64,000 nucleotides of DNA from Lautropia mirabilis (GTDB lineage: Bacteria > Pseudomonadota > Gammaproteobacteria > Burkholderiales > Burkholderiaceae_E), in NCBI RefSeq assembly GCF_900637555.1, contig NZ_LR134378.1, positions 2,800,001 to 2,864,000 of the forward strand. Reading direction: 5' to 3'. Of the stretch, positions 1 to 9,226 are shown one piece after another; the first letter of the stretch is position 1; each line of letters starts with the position of its first letter. The position numbers and the translations under genes are program-made. A model generated the notes under the pieces. The model had not been told where the DNA came from and did no database searches. It saw nothing but the letters and a program-made list of their open reading frames with translations.

Positions 1-1163
1 TGGCCCATGAGATCGATCGCAACCGCAGCCTGGTGCTGACAGCCAACGGCCAGGATCTGGCCAGCGCGCACAGCGCCGGCCTTGACAGTGCCTTCATCGA
101 CCGGCTGACGCTCACCCCCGAACGCATCGACGCCATGGTGGAGGGGCTGGCACAGATCATCGCCCTGCCCGACCCGGTGGGCGAGATCAGCGAGCTGCGC
201 CAGCGTCCCAGCGGTATCCAGGTGGGCCGGATGCGCGTGCCGCTGGGCGTGATCGGCATCATCTACGAGTCGCGCCCCAACGTCACCGTCGATGCCGCAG
301 CCCTGTGCCTGAAGGCGGGCAACGCCGCCATCCTGCGCGGTGGCTCGGAAGCCATCCACTCCAACCGCACGCTGGCCGCACTGATGAGCGAGAGCCTGGC
401 CCGCACGGGGCTGCCACCCTCGGCCGTGCAGCTGGTGAGCATGACCGACCGCGCAGCCGTCGACTACCTGATCCGCGACCGCGAATCCGTCGACGTGATC
501 ATCCCGCGCGGCGGACGCTCGCTGATCGAGCACATCAGCGCCGAGGCGCGCGTTCCCGTCATCAAGCATCTGGACGGCATCTGTCACGTCTACATTGATG
601 ATTCGGCCGACGTGGACATGGCGGTGCGCGTGGCCGACAACGCCAAGACGCAGCGCTACGCTCCCTGCAACACGCTGGAGACGCTGCTGGTGCATGAGGC
701 GATCGCGCCCGAGGTGCTGCCGCGCCTGGGCAGCATCTACCGGATGAAGCAGGTGGAGCTGCGCGTCGACGAACACGGCGCCCGGCTGCTGCAGGAAGCG
801 CAGATCGATTCGGTGCCCGCCACCGAGGACGACTGGCGCACCGAGTACCTGGCGCCGATCCTCGCCATCCGCGTGGTGAAGAGCCTGGATGAGGCCATTG
901 CACACATCAACGAATACGGTTCGCACCACACCGATTCGATCATCACGCAGAACCATGCACACGGCATGCGCTTCCTGCGGGAAGTGGATTCCGCCTCGGT
1001 GATGATCAATGCCTCCACCCGCTTTGCCGACGGCTTCGAGTACGGGCTGGGTGCCGAGATCGGCATCTCCACCGACAAGCTGCACGCCCGGGGTCCCGTG
1101 GGTCTGGAGGGTCTCACCTCCCAGAAATACGTCGTGTTCGGCCACGGCGAGATCCGGACCTGA
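1..1163 (+). CDS. proA: Gamma-glutamyl phosphate reductase ProA (5' truncated by window)
   Basis: NADPH-dependent reduction of gamma-glutamyl phosphate to glutamate semialdehyde, the second step of proline synthesis in the cytoplasm. The reading frame is already open at base 3 and continues to the TGA at 1161-1163; only about 387 residues are inside the window, so the N-terminal few tens of residues lie upstream. Family landmarks visible are [20 protein letters not shown] (N-terminal nucleotide-binding half), LRGGSEA, the catalytic-cysteine region [17 protein letters not shown], and the C-terminal block [20 protein letters not shown]. The hemJ-like gene starts two bases after the stop, which suggests co-transcription. 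No sign of damage. Confidence 0.96.
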   Translation, partial: AHEIDRNRSLVLTANGQDLASAHSAGLDSAFIDRLTLTPERIDAMVEGLAQIIALPDPVGEISELRQRPSGIQVGRMRVPLGVIGIIYESRPNVTVDAAALCLKAGNAAILRGGSEAIHSNRTLAALMSESLARTGLPPSAVQLVSMTDRAAVDYLIRDRESVDVIIPRGGRSLIEHISAEARVPVIKHLDGICHVYIDDSADVDMAVRVADNAKTQRYAPCNTLETLLVHEAIAPEVLPRLGSIYRMKQVELRVDEHGARLLQEAQIDSVPATEDDWRTEYLAPILAIRVVKSLDEAIAHINEYGSHHTDSIITQNHAHGMRFLREVDSASVMINASTRFADGFEYGLGAEIGISTDKLHARGPVGLEGLTSQKYVVFGHGEIRT

Positions 1164-1165
1164 AC

Positions 1166-1606
1166 ATGGGCACGAACCTCTATCTCTGGACCAAGGTCCT
1201 GCACATCGTGATGGTGACGAGCTGGTTTGCCGGGCTCTTCTACCTGCCACGCATCTACGTCAACCTGGCGCAGGTCGATCCGAAAGGGTCGACCGCCGAA
1301 TACCAGCGGCTGGTGGGCATGTCGCAACGACTCTACCGCTTCATGCTGCCGCTGGCCACGCTGGCCGTGCTCACCGGCCTGGTGCTGTACGTGGGCTTCG
1401 GCATCGGCATGGGGGCGGGCTGGATGCACGTCAAGCTTGCCTGCGTGCTGCTGCTGATCGGCTACCACCACGGCTGCGGCCGCCTGCTGAAAAAGTTCGC
1501 GGCCGAACAGCGTTCGCACTCCGAACGCTGGTTCCGCGTCTTCAACGAAGGCCCGGTCATCCTGCTGCTGATCGTGGTGGCGATGGTGATCATCAAGCCG
1601 TTCTGA
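1166..1606 (+). CDS. hemJ: HemJ/CopD-family membrane protein, probable protoporphyrinogen IX oxidase
   Basis: A 146-residue, four-helix integral membrane protein. The family (UPF0093/HemJ) oxidises protoporphyrinogen IX to protoporphyrin IX in haem synthesis in bacteria without HemG or HemY. Visible family signatures are the first-helix motif KVLHIVMVTSWFAGLFYLPR, with the invariant His and the aromatic-rich FAGLFYLPR, and GWMHVKLA with the conserved His and Lys. Four hydrophobic segments lie near residues 8-28, 55-75, 83-103 and 126-144. It begins two bases after proA with no strong ribosome site of its own, so translational coupling is likely. The alternative label is a generic CopD-family protein; the KxxH and HVKL motifs favour HemJ. 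Confidence 0.78.
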   Translation: MGTNLYLWTKVLHIVMVTSWFAGLFYLPRIYVNLAQVDPKGSTAEYQRLVGMSQRLYRFMLPLATLAVLTGLVLYVGFGIGMGAGWMHVKLACVLLLIGYHHGCGRLLKKFAAEQRSHSERWFRVFNEGPVILLLIVVAMVIIKPF

Positions 1607-1663
1607 TCCTCTGCTGCCCTCCTCTGCGCTGCCAGCCCGGACTCCTCCCAGCCCCCTCCTTTC

Positions 1664-2938
1664 ATGATCGCCCTTCGCCCTGCCAGCCGCCATGCGGCCG
1701 AACCCGCCCGCAACAGGGCTGACCGACGAGACGCCCCACGACGAGACGCCCCCCCGCGCGACGAGGCCCCCACCTCTCCTTCGGCCGGCACGTTCCATTA
1801 TTTCTGTCCGTGCCCGCGCGGGCTGGAAGCGGCGCTGGCCGACGAGCTGCGCGCCCTGGGTGCCCACGACATCGACACCCGGCCGGGCGGGGTCGGCTGC
1901 CGGGGCGACCTGAAGCTGGCCTACCGCATCAACCTGGAAGCACGGCTGCCCAGCCGCGTGCTGCTGCGCCTGCTGGACGCAGCCTGCCGCAACGAGCACA
2001 CGCTCTACCGGCTGTGCAACGCCCTGGCCTGGGAAGACTGGTTCGATGCCCGGCAGACGATCCGCGTGGACGTGGTGGCGCAGCGCTCGCCGCTCCGAAG
2101 CCTGAACTTCGCCACGCTGCGCATCAAGGACGCCATTGTCGACCGCTTCCGCGACCATGGCGGTGAGCGTCCCTCGGTGGACACCCATCATCCGGACGTG
2201 CGCATCAGTGCCTTCCTGACGGCAGACCGCCTGCAGCTGTACCTGGACCTGTCAGGCGAGCCGCTCTTCAAGCGCGGCTGGCGCCACAGTGCCGAGAACC
2301 GAGTGGCGGCGCCCCTGAAGGAGAACCTGGCCGCCGGCCTGCTGGCACTGTCGGGCTGGGACGCCCGCCAGCCGCTGCTGGACCCCTTCTGCGGCTCTGG
2401 CACGCTGGTCATCGAGGCTGCGCAGATCCTCTGCGATCACGCACCGGGGCTCAATCGCCGCTTCGGCATCGAGCAGCTGCGCCTCCACGATGCCGCGCTG
2501 TACGACGGGCTGGTGACGGCACTGCGCGAGCGTGCCCGCCAGGGGATCGGGAAGGCACCGCGCGGCCTGATCCGCGCCAGCGACCTGGATCCGCACGCCA
2601 TGCGCCTGACGGCCGAGAACCTGCAGACGCTCGGCCTGCCCGATGACCTGGTGGCCATGCAGACACTCGATGCCGTGGATGCCCAGCCAGGCGGCGACAC
2701 GCCGGGCGTGCTGCTGGCCAACCCGCCCTACAACGAGCGGGTGAGCATTCCGGTGGAGCACTGGCGCGCCATCGGCGCCACGCTGCGCGAGCGCTTCGGG
2801 GGCTGGAAGGTCTTTCTGCTGACCAGCGACCGGGGCCTGCCCGGCCAGCTGGGCCTGCGCGAGGATCGCAAGACGCCGCTCTTCAACGGCGCCATCGAAT
2901 GCCGGCTGTTCGAGTTTGCAATGCGCCAGCGGGGCTAA
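1664..2938 (+). CDS. THUMP-domain class I SAM-dependent RNA methyltransferase (RlmL/YpsC-like)
   Basis: Predicted 424-residue rRNA guanine-N2 methyltransferase. After a poorly conserved N-terminal segment of about 40 residues there is a THUMP-type RNA-binding region, starting near FHYFCPCPRGLEAALADEL, followed by a Rossmann methyltransferase domain with DPFCGSGTLVIEAA (SAM-binding loop) and the catalytic ANPPYNERV. The length matches stand-alone RlmL-type enzymes; the RlmK half found in enterobacterial RlmKL is absent. The first ATG is used here, but no clear Shine-Dalgarno precedes it and an internal start up to about 40 residues later is possible. A fold-back element lies immediately downstream. 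Confidence 0.88.
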   Translation: MIALRPASRHAAEPARNRADRRDAPRRDAPPRDEAPTSPSAGTFHYFCPCPRGLEAALADELRALGAHDIDTRPGGVGCRGDLKLAYRINLEARLPSRVLLRLLDAACRNEHTLYRLCNALAWEDWFDARQTIRVDVVAQRSPLRSLNFATLRIKDAIVDRFRDHGGERPSVDTHHPDVRISAFLTADRLQLYLDLSGEPLFKRGWRHSAENRVAAPLKENLAAGLLALSGWDARQPLLDPFCGSGTLVIEAAQILCDHAPGLNRRFGIEQLRLHDAALYDGLVTALRERARQGIGKAPRGLIRASDLDPHAMRLTAENLQTLGLPDDLVAMQTLDAVDAQPGGDTPGVLLANPPYNERVSIPVEHWRAIGATLRERFGGWKVFLLTSDRGLPGQLGLREDRKTPLFNGAIECRLFEFAMRQRG

Positions 2939-2950
2939 CAGGGCTACCCA

Positions 2951-3124
2951 GGGATCCCTTGAGGTCCTCTGAATAAGTCCCGCGAACCGGCGCGCCACGG
3001 AACGGGATGCAGGACAAGGCGACATTTGCTGTCAATAGCGGCGCTATTGACAGCAAATGGCAACGCAGTCATGCGCCCGTTACGGGGATGCGACGGCCGC
3101 GGGGACTTGTTCGGAGGATCCCTA
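2951..3124. repeat. IS5-like fold-back miniature element, copy A
   Basis: Non-coding element of about 170 bp sharing most of its sequence with 26123-26286 and 42365-42530. The two halves are imperfect inverted repeats of each other: the left end reads TCCTCTGAATAAGTCC and the right end GGGACTTGTTCGGAGGATCC. The centre is a perfect 16-bp stem (3024-3039 with 3043-3058) around a 3-base loop. The ends resemble those of IS5 (GGGACTTGTTCG..., from memory of that element) and the right boundary is CTAG, an IS5-type CTAR target. The boundary supplies the TAG stop codon of pflA on the minus strand. No transposase is encoded, so it would have to be mobilised in trans. The exact left end is uncertain because of an extra GGGATCCCTTGAGG. 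Confidence 0.8.
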
Positions 3125-4009
3125 GACAATCACGGCCTTGCCGTAGCCTTCCAGGATGCTGCGGACGCGCTGCACGGTTTCCTTGGGCGGGGGATGCACG
3201 CCCTTGAGCTTGTAGTCGTCGCCGCACAGGGCCCACTTGTGGGCGCCCAGCTCGTGGTAGGGCAGGATCTCCACCGTATCCACGTTGTCCATGGGGGCGA
3301 TGAAGCGGCCCAGCAGATGGGCTGAACGATCGTCGTCGGTATAGCCCGGCACGACCACATAGCGCACGCGTGTCTTCTGCTTGCGCCTGGCCAGGTGCTG
3401 GGCAAAGGCCAGCGTGCGCGTGTTGGGAATGCCCACCAGCACGCGGTGGATGTCCGGATCGATCTGCTTGAGATCGAGCATCACCAGGTCGGTGTGGTCC
3501 AGCAGCGTCTCCAGCACTTCGTCGTAGTGCAGCGCGTAGCCGTTGGTGTCCAGACAGGTATGGATGCCGTTCTGGTGACAGGCCACGAACCAGTCCCGCA
3601 CGAACTCGTACTGCAGCAGCGGCTCACCCCCGGTGGCCGTCACGCCGCCTCCCGTGGCCTTCAGGTAATGACGGTAAGACATCACCTGCTTCATCACCTC
3701 GGGCACCGTCATCTCGCGGGCCTTGTCGCTCTGCAGGTCCCAGGTGTCGCGGTTGTGACAGTACAGGCAGCGCATCAGGCAGCCCTGCAGGAACAGGACA
3801 TAGCGAAGCCCGGGGCCATCGACGGTACCGCAGGACTCGATGGAATGGACGAGTCCGGTTCCGTGGTAGCCCCGGTGAAGATGCGGATGCTTCGGCGCGT
3901 GGGCAGCCGCTTCGAGATCCGCCTGCGGCACCAGGGGCACCACAGGCGGGGGCGCCGCCCGCCCGGAGGGGGCGGCCGTGCCCGAAGGCACGTCGGCCGG
4001 TATCGTCAC
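3122..4009 (-). CDS. pflA: Pyruvate formate-lyase activating enzyme PflA (radical SAM)
   Basis: Radical-SAM activase that installs the glycyl radical on pyruvate formate-lyase under anaerobiosis. The cluster motif is CLMRCLYC (Cys77, Cys81, Cys84, CX3CX2C), followed by [22 protein letters not shown] and [10 protein letters not shown]; the match to enterobacterial PflA is close over the full domain, ending [11 protein letters not shown]. The protein has 295 residues, about 45 more than the E. coli enzyme, all at the N terminus as a Pro/Ala-rich leader; a later start would give a conventional length but no better start is evident. It lies 7 bases after pflB in the same orientation, forming a pflB-pflA operon. 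The TAG stop is at the boundary of fold-back element copy A. Confidence 0.95.
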   Translation of the reverse strand: MTIPADVPSGTAAPSGRAAPPPVVPLVPQADLEAAAHAPKHPHLHRGYHGTGLVHSIESCGTVDGPGLRYVLFLQGCLMRCLYCHNRDTWDLQSDKAREMTVPEVMKQVMSYRHYLKATGGGVTATGGEPLLQYEFVRDWFVACHQNGIHTCLDTNGYALHYDEVLETLLDHTDLVMLDLKQIDPDIHRVLVGIPNTRTLAFAQHLARRKQKTRVRYVVVPGYTDDDRSAHLLGRFIAPMDNVDTVEILPYHELGAHKWALCGDDYKLKGVHPPPKETVQRVRSILEGYGKAVIV

Positions 4010-4016
4010 GCGGTCC

Positions 4017-6299
4017 TCACATCGAGGCCGTGAAGGTGCGCGTGACCACGTCCTGCTGCTGCTCGCGGGTCAGCGAGTTGAAGCGCACCGCATAGCCCGA
4101 GACGCGGATGGTGAGCTGCGGATATTTCTCGGGATGCTCCATGGCGTCCAGCAGCGTCTCGCGGTTGAGCACGTTGACGTTCAGGTGCTGACCGCCCTCC
4201 ACGCCGTCCTCGTGATGGAAGTAGCCATCCATCATGCCCGACAGGTTGCGCTCACGCGAGCCCTCATCCTTGCCCAGCGCGCCGGGCACGATGGAGAAGG
4301 TGTAGGAGATGCCGTCCTTGGCGAAGGCAAAGGGCAGCTTGGCCACCGAGCACAGCGAGGCCACCGCGCCGCAGACATCACGGCCGTGCATCGGGTTGGC
4401 ACCCGGACCGAACGGTGCACCGGCGCGGCGACCATCCGGCGTGTTGCCGGTCTTCTTGCCGTAGACCACGTTGGAGGTGATGGTGAGCACCGACTGGGTG
4501 GGCATGGCGTCGCGGTACATCGGATGCGAGGCCACCTTGGTCATGAAGCGGCGCACCAGGTCACAGGCGATGTCGTCGACACGGTCGTCGTTGTTGCCGA
4601 ACTGCGGGTATTCGCCCTCAATCTGGAAGTCGACGGCAATGCCCTGCTCGTTGCGGATGGGACGGACCTTGGCGTACTTGATGGCCGACAGCGAATCCGC
4701 CGCCACCGACAGGCCCGCCACGCCGCAGGCCATCGTCCGCTTCACGTCACGATCATGCAGCGCCATCAGCGCAGCCTCGTACGAGTACTTGTCGTGCATG
4801 TAGTGGATGATGTTGAGCGCCGTGACGTACTGGGTGGCCAGCCAGTCCATGAAGCTGTCCATCCGTGCCATGACGGTGTCGTAGTCCAGCACCTCGTCGG
4901 CGATCGGCTCGACCTTGGGGCCGACCTGCATGCCGCTGGTCTCGTCCACGCCGCCGTTGATGGCGTACAGCAGCGTCTTGGCCAGGTTGGCGCGGGCACC
5001 GAAGAACTGCATCTGCTTGCCGATGACCATCGGGCTGACGCAGCAGGCGATGGCATAGTCGTCGCTGTTGAAGTCCGGGCGCATCAGGTCGTCGTTCTCG
5101 TACTGGATGGACGAGGTGTCGATGGAGACCTTGGCGCAGAAGTGCTTGAACGCCTCGGGCAGCTGCTCGGACCACAGCACCGTGATGTTGGGCTCCGGCG
5201 ACGGACCCATGTTGTAGAGCGTGTGCAGGAAGCGGAAGCAGTTCTTCGTGACCAGCGTGCGGCCGTCCAGACCCATGCCGCCGATCGATTCGGTGGCCCA
5301 GATCGGGTCGCCCGAGAAGAGCTGGTCGTATTCCGGCGTGCGCAGGAAGCGCACCATCCGCAGTTTCATGACCAGGTGGTCGATGAGTTCCTGCGCTTCC
5401 ACTTCGGTCAGCGTGCCGTTGTGCAGGTCACGCTCGATGTAGATGTCCAGGAAGGTGGCCACCCGGCCGAACGACATGGCCGCGCCGTTCTGCGACTTCA
5501 CGGCAGCCAGGTAGGCGAAATAGGTCCACTGCACGGCCTCGCGGGCATTGCGGGCCGGGCCGGAGATGTCGAAGCCGTAGCTGGCGGCCATTTCCTTCAT
5601 CTGGCCCAGCGCCTTGTGCTGCTCGTTGATTTCCTCGCGGCGGCGGATGGTCTCTTCCAGGTTGCGGCCAGCTTCCAGATCGGCCTGCAGCGAGTTGAAC
5701 TGCTCGACCTTGTCTTCCATCAGGCGGTCGATGCCGTAGAGTGCCACGCGACGATAGTCGCCAATGATGCGGCCCCGGCCATAGGCGTCGGGCAGACCGG
5801 TCAGCACGCCGGACTTGCGGCAGCGACGGATGTCGGGCGTGTACACGTCGAAGACGCCCTGGTTGTGGGTCTTGCGGTACTTGGTGAAGGTCTCGACCAC
5901 CGTCTCGGACAGCGGGGTCTCATAGATGCGGCAGGAGTCCTGCACCATCTTCAGGCCGCCAAAGGGCATGATGGCGCGCTTGAGCGGTTCGTCGGTCTGC
6001 AGCCCCACCACCTTTTCCAGCGACTTGTCGATGTAGCCGGGCGCGTGGCTGGTGATGCCGGAGACCGTCTGGGCGTCGATCTTGTAGGGGGCGTGGGTCT
6101 TGTTCTCGACCTTGATGCCCTCCATCACCTCAGCCCATAGCTGTGTGGTGGCCTCGGTCGCAGGCGCCAGGAAACTGCCATCCCCGGTATAGGGGGTGTA
6201 GTTGCGCTGGATGAAATCACGAACGTCGATCGTCTCTTCCCAAGGACCGGCCTTGAAATCGGCCCAGGCTTCGGGGTGTGCATTTTTGGGGGCCAACAT
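4017..6299 (-). CDS. pflB: Formate C-acetyltransferase (pyruvate formate-lyase) PflB
   Basis: Non-oxidative cleavage of pyruvate with CoA to acetyl-CoA and formate, a glycyl-radical enzyme of anaerobic fermentation. I choose the ATG at 6299 because AGGAG lies 8 bases upstream and the resulting 760-residue protein matches the family length; the frame stays open for 23 further codons upstream. The glycyl-radical motif [10 protein letters not shown] is near the C terminus with Gly735, and the active-site Cys pair is in [10 protein letters not shown]. Start and end of the domain are intact ([29 protein letters not shown]). First gene of an operon with pflA. An AT-rich promoter segment with a 16-bp palindrome lies upstream. 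Acetyl-CoA could feed acetate kinase (24746-25996). Confidence 0.97.
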   Translation of the reverse strand: MLAPKNAHPEAWADFKAGPWEETIDVRDFIQRNYTPYTGDGSFLAPATEATTQLWAEVMEGIKVENKTHAPYKIDAQTVSGITSHAPGYIDKSLEKVVGLQTDEPLKRAIMPFGGLKMVQDSCRIYETPLSETVVETFTKYRKTHNQGVFDVYTPDIRRCRKSGVLTGLPDAYGRGRIIGDYRRVALYGIDRLMEDKVEQFNSLQADLEAGRNLEETIRRREEINEQHKALGQMKEMAASYGFDISGPARNAREAVQWTYFAYLAAVKSQNGAAMSFGRVATFLDIYIERDLHNGTLTEVEAQELIDHLVMKLRMVRFLRTPEYDQLFSGDPIWATESIGGMGLDGRTLVTKNCFRFLHTLYNMGPSPEPNITVLWSEQLPEAFKHFCAKVSIDTSSIQYENDDLMRPDFNSDDYAIACCVSPMVIGKQMQFFGARANLAKTLLYAINGGVDETSGMQVGPKVEPIADEVLDYDTVMARMDSFMDWLATQYVTALNIIHYMHDKYSYEAALMALHDRDVKRTMACGVAGLSVAADSLSAIKYAKVRPIRNEQGIAVDFQIEGEYPQFGNNDDRVDDIACDLVRRFMTKVASHPMYRDAMPTQSVLTITSNVVYGKKTGNTPDGRRAGAPFGPGANPMHGRDVCGAVASLCSVAKLPFAFAKDGISYTFSIVPGALGKDEGSRERNLSGMMDGYFHHEDGVEGGQHLNVNVLNRETLLDAMEHPEKYPQLTIRVSGYAVRFNSLTREQQQDVVTRTFTASM

Positions 6300-6400
6300 A
6301 TCGAACTCCTGTTTCCGTGTTTTCTTTGAACCGATCTTTGAATTCTTGTTATATGAACAGCATAGCACTTATGCAATTGCATAAATTATTTATTGGTTTC
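6300..6400 (-). promoter_or_regulatory. AT-rich pflB promoter segment with 16-bp palindrome
   Basis: A markedly AT-rich stretch in an otherwise GC-rich window, directly upstream of pflB. It contains the perfect palindrome TTATGCAATTGCATAA at 6369-6384, about 70 bases before the pflB start, a reasonable position for a dyad-binding regulator. I looked for a canonical FNR site (TTGAT-N4-ATCAA) and found only partial TTGA half-sites. Regulation by oxygen or pyruvate status is therefore inferred from the gene function, not from a recognised box. Confidence 0.5.
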
Positions 6401-6455
6401 ATGACGTGGGATATTGAGCACTCATCACCCCGAAAAACGACACCCATCACCCCGG

Positions 6456-6485
6456 AAAATGCAAACGGACCCATCAGGGCCCGTT
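6456..6485 (-). terminator. Probable intrinsic terminator after glpQ-like gene
   Basis: On the minus strand, a 9-bp stem with one mismatch (AACGGGCCC / GGGTCCGTT, 4-base loop TGAT; arms 6464-6472 and 6477-6485) is followed by TGCATTTT. It lies about 115 bases after the stop of the glycerophosphodiesterase gene and before the pflB promoter. Confidence 0.55.
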
Positions 6486-6599
6486 CGTCGGAAACGGCCC
6501 ACCAAGGAGCCGTCATGCCATCTGGCGGCCTCCCCCCCGAGCGCCGCCCCTTCCTGCCGGGATCACATCCATGCCAGGCCGGATGCCCCCGGGAAAGGA

Positions 6600-7964
6600 T
6601 CACTCATCACGCGCCTGACGCGCCACGTCCGGGAAGTCGCTGAACAGGCCATCGACCCCCAGCTGATAGAAGCGCCGATATTCGGCCTTCGGATCACCCT
6701 GATAATCGGACAGCAGCCGGCGCGGCTCGCTGCGGAAGGTGTACGGATGCACGAAGAGACCGGCCGCGTGGGCATCCTTCACCACCCGGGTGGCCGGCAG
6801 CGCCACACGGTCGCGTTCGTCGATCAGCCCGTCACGGTTCAGGTCCACCGGCTTGCCATCAGGCCCGATCGTGAGCCGCGACGGAATGATGTAGGCCTTC
6901 CACGGACCGATGCCGTCGGCATAGGTGCGGATCTCGGCCAGGCCCTTCGGCGTGAGCAGGTCCTGATAGGTCCGGCTGTCCTTGGCCAGGGTGAAGTCGT
7001 AGGGCTGGCCCAGCGGCAGCGACTGGTCCACCGAACCATCCGGGTTCTGGCCGGAGCCGTCGATGAGCTGCACGAGCCGCACCTGGGTGCGCGGACGCAG
7101 CGCCTTCAGGTTGCCCACCTCGAAGGACTGGATGATGACCGGGGAATCCTTTTTGGTGTAACCGTAGCGGGCCAGCGCAGCCAGCAGCTTGTCCTCGATG
7201 GGCAGGCCCAGCGAGCGATGGTAGGTGCTGTGCTTGATCTCGGGATAGATGCTGATGGTACGCCCGGTGCGACGGCTCTGGTCGCGGGCCAGCTTCAGCA
7301 CTTCCTCGAAGGTGGGCACCTTGTACTTGCCGTTGTGGCTCTGATCCCGTTCTTCCAGGGGCTGCACGGCACGCAGCGTGCGCAGCTCGGCCAGCGTGAA
7401 GTCGCTGACGAACCAGCCCTCTTCCTCGACACCATCGACCGTGCGCTTGCGCTTGCGCTTGGCAAACTCGGGATGGTCCTTCACGTTGGTGGTGGCCGTG
7501 ATGTTGGGCTCATGCCGTACCACCAGCACGCCATCCTTGGTGGAGACCAGGTCCGGCTCGATGAAGTCGGCCCCGCTGTCGATGGCCCGCTGATAGCCCG
7601 CCAGCGTGTGGTCCGGCAGGTAGCCCGCCGCACCGCGGTGCCCCAGCACCAGAGGCTTCTGTCCATTCAGCGTCGGAAAGCGCCCTGCGCTCGCCGAAGC
7701 ACCCGCAACACCGGTCAGTGCCCCGGCGCTGGCCACCGCCACGCCTGCCTGGGCTGAGCCGTCCTCGACAGCACCCTGCGCCGATTCAGCCGCCGTCTGG
7801 CCGCCAGCCGAAGCCCCCGACGCCATGGCCTGGGTCTGGCCGGCACCGGTACGTGCGGCCTGGTCGTCCATCTGATAGCCGCTGCTGCTGGCGCAACCGG
7901 CCAGCGCCAGCACGGAGGCTACCGAAATCGCCACGACCCGTGGCCGAAGAACGCGTGAATTCAT
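6600..7964 (-). CDS. glpQ: Glycerophosphodiester phosphodiesterase, predicted lipoprotein (GlpQ-like)
   Basis: Hydrolyses glycerophosphodiesters (deacylated phospholipids) to glycerol-3-phosphate and alcohol. I choose the ATG at 7964 (GGGAGC upstream), which gives a signal peptide ending in the lipobox LALAGC with Cys24, so a lipid-anchored periplasmic or outer-membrane form is predicted. A 70-residue Gln/Ala/Gly-rich linker follows. The GDPD domain starts at [19 protein letters not shown], with [19 protein letters not shown] (metal-binding Glu/Asp and catalytic His) and [10 protein letters not shown]. Its length of 454 residues exceeds E. coli GlpQ (358) because of the linker and an insertion. 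The neighbouring outer-membrane phospholipase (42530-43951) would make its lipid-derived substrates, although the genes are far apart. Confidence 0.9.
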   Translation of the reverse strand: MNSRVLRPRVVAISVASVLALAGCASSSGYQMDDQAARTGAGQTQAMASGASAGGQTAAESAQGAVEDGSAQAGVAVASAGALTGVAGASASAGRFPTLNGQKPLVLGHRGAAGYLPDHTLAGYQRAIDSGADFIEPDLVSTKDGVLVVRHEPNITATTNVKDHPEFAKRKRKRTVDGVEEEGWFVSDFTLAELRTLRAVQPLEERDQSHNGKYKVPTFEEVLKLARDQSRRTGRTISIYPEIKHSTYHRSLGLPIEDKLLAALARYGYTKKDSPVIIQSFEVGNLKALRPRTQVRLVQLIDGSGQNPDGSVDQSLPLGQPYDFTLAKDSRTYQDLLTPKGLAEIRTYADGIGPWKAYIIPSRLTIGPDGKPVDLNRDGLIDERDRVALPATRVVKDAHAAGLFVHPYTFRSEPRRLLSDYQGDPKAEYRRFYQLGVDGLFSDFPDVARQARDE

Positions 7965-8045
7965 GACTGTTTGCTCCCGGATGAAAAACAGAAGCATTTT
8001 ATCTAAACCCGACTTTCGAGGCCGTCCAAACCCCAGAACGGCCTC

Positions 8046-8071
8046 AAAAAAGGCCGGCACGAAGGCCGGCC
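8046..8071 (-). terminator. Intrinsic terminator after alpha-carbonic anhydrase
   Basis: On the minus strand GGCCGGC, a 6-base loop, GCCGGCC and then six T residues: a textbook Rho-independent terminator directly after the carbonic anhydrase stop at 8088. It separates that gene from the glpQ-like gene, which has its own signals. Confidence 0.9.
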
Positions 8072-8087
8072 CATGAAGCCCCCGGCT

Positions 8088-8930
8088 TCAGCGGTCGTCA
8101 TCAACCAGAATCCGGGCGTTGAGCGGCTGCACCGGCCGGTTGTTCGGGCCGCCCATGATCTGTCCCAGGGCCTCGATCTGGGCCTTGCTGGCCTTGACCG
8201 GACTGGAGAACACCACCCAGGTCACGCCTTCGCTGCATGGGGGCGTGGTGAGCGATCCGTTGAGCCGGAAGTACGACAGCTTCTTCGGCAGCAAGGGACG
8301 GATGTCCAGCGGCTCGGCCAGCTTGCGGGTCTGGCCCTTGGACAGCGACTCGGCGACCAGCGGCGCCAGTGCCGGGTTCTCTTCCCCTTCCTGGAAGACC
8401 ACGGCCAGCACGGCCAGCGCTCCATCTTCAGCGCCATGCACCAGGTGCAGCTCCAGCGGGAAATGCCGTCCCTTGAAGGTGTGCTCGCTGGGATCGTGGA
8501 AATGGAACTGCTTCAGCGTGAACGTGCGGCTGCCGATCTGCAGGGGCGGCTGGCTGCCCGCTGGCGTTGCCTGGAGGGTGTGGCCGTTGTTGACCAGCTC
8601 ATAGCCCATGGGCTGATAGTCGACCTGCACCGCGTCCTTGTTCGACCGGATGGCGTCATCCTGATTCAGGTCCACGGGCGACTGGTTGCGCCCGATCGAA
8701 CATTGGGAATAGTCGGCGCTCAGCTCGCCCCAGTAGGCCGGGCCTTCGCTGCCCCCGTAGGACCAGTGCGCCGGCTTGTCAGCCGGTTTCGAATCGGACG
8801 ATGCGGCCGGAACCTGTCCCGGTGATGCTCCAGCCGCATCCGCCGCGGGCTGAGCCGTCTCTGCCATGGCGGCAGAAGACAGGAACAGTCCCGACAGCAG
8901 CAGGGGTACCAACAGTTGCTTGACGTGCAT
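8088..8930 (-). CDS. Alpha-type carbonic anhydrase, exported
   Basis: Zinc enzyme interconverting CO2 and bicarbonate, predicted periplasmic. The start at 8930 follows GAGGAAGG and gives a signal peptide (hydrophobic core residues 5-20, cleavage near AMA-ET), then a Pro/Ala/Ser linker and the alpha-CA domain from about residue 55. All three zinc histidines are present: His143 and His145 in FHFHDPSEH and His162 in ELHLVH. The Thr of SLTTPPC is also present, and two cysteines (Cys77 and the one in TPPC) can form the usual disulfide. Length of 280 residues is normal for bacterial alpha-CAs. A second, zinc-less paralogue lies just upstream (9227-10042); the 296-base gap carries no other gene that I can see. 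Confidence 0.95.
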   Translation of the reverse strand: MHVKQLLVPLLLSGLFLSSAAMAETAQPAADAAGASPGQVPAASSDSKPADKPAHWSYGGSEGPAYWGELSADYSQCSIGRNQSPVDLNQDDAIRSNKDAVQVDYQPMGYELVNNGHTLQATPAGSQPPLQIGSRTFTLKQFHFHDPSEHTFKGRHFPLELHLVHGAEDGALAVLAVVFQEGEENPALAPLVAESLSKGQTRKLAEPLDIRPLLPKKLSYFRLNGSLTTPPCSEGVTWVVFSSPVKASKAQIEALGQIMGGPNNRPVQPLNARILVDDDR

Positions 8931-9226
8931 GATTGCCTTCCTCAAATTGGGGATGTGAATCATTTGCCGCCGGATTCATGCCATTCGGTTCCGGGCAGAT
9001 TCCGTTCGGGCAATCAGCACTTTACACGATACAACTAATGTTTACGAATGTTTCGTCGCGTTGTTCGCGACCCGGGCAGTTACAGCCCTGACAGACGAGG
9101 TTCCGCCCCGGTGCGAACCATGTGCCCTGCCCGGAAACCAGGGCACCAGCGACCACGGCCGTTGCCGGCGCGTGGCTCAAGGGAAGACGGAAGCAGCACA
9201 GACAGCGCAGGGCGGCAGCCGCCGAC

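Noticed and set aside
3978-6140. 720-codon plus-strand frame over pflB
   Set aside because: Antisense shadow of pflB, which has all its catalytic motifs on the minus strand.
6300-6340. FNR box upstream of pflB
   Set aside because: Only TTGA half-sites are found; spacing and second half do not fit TTGAT-N4-ATCAA.
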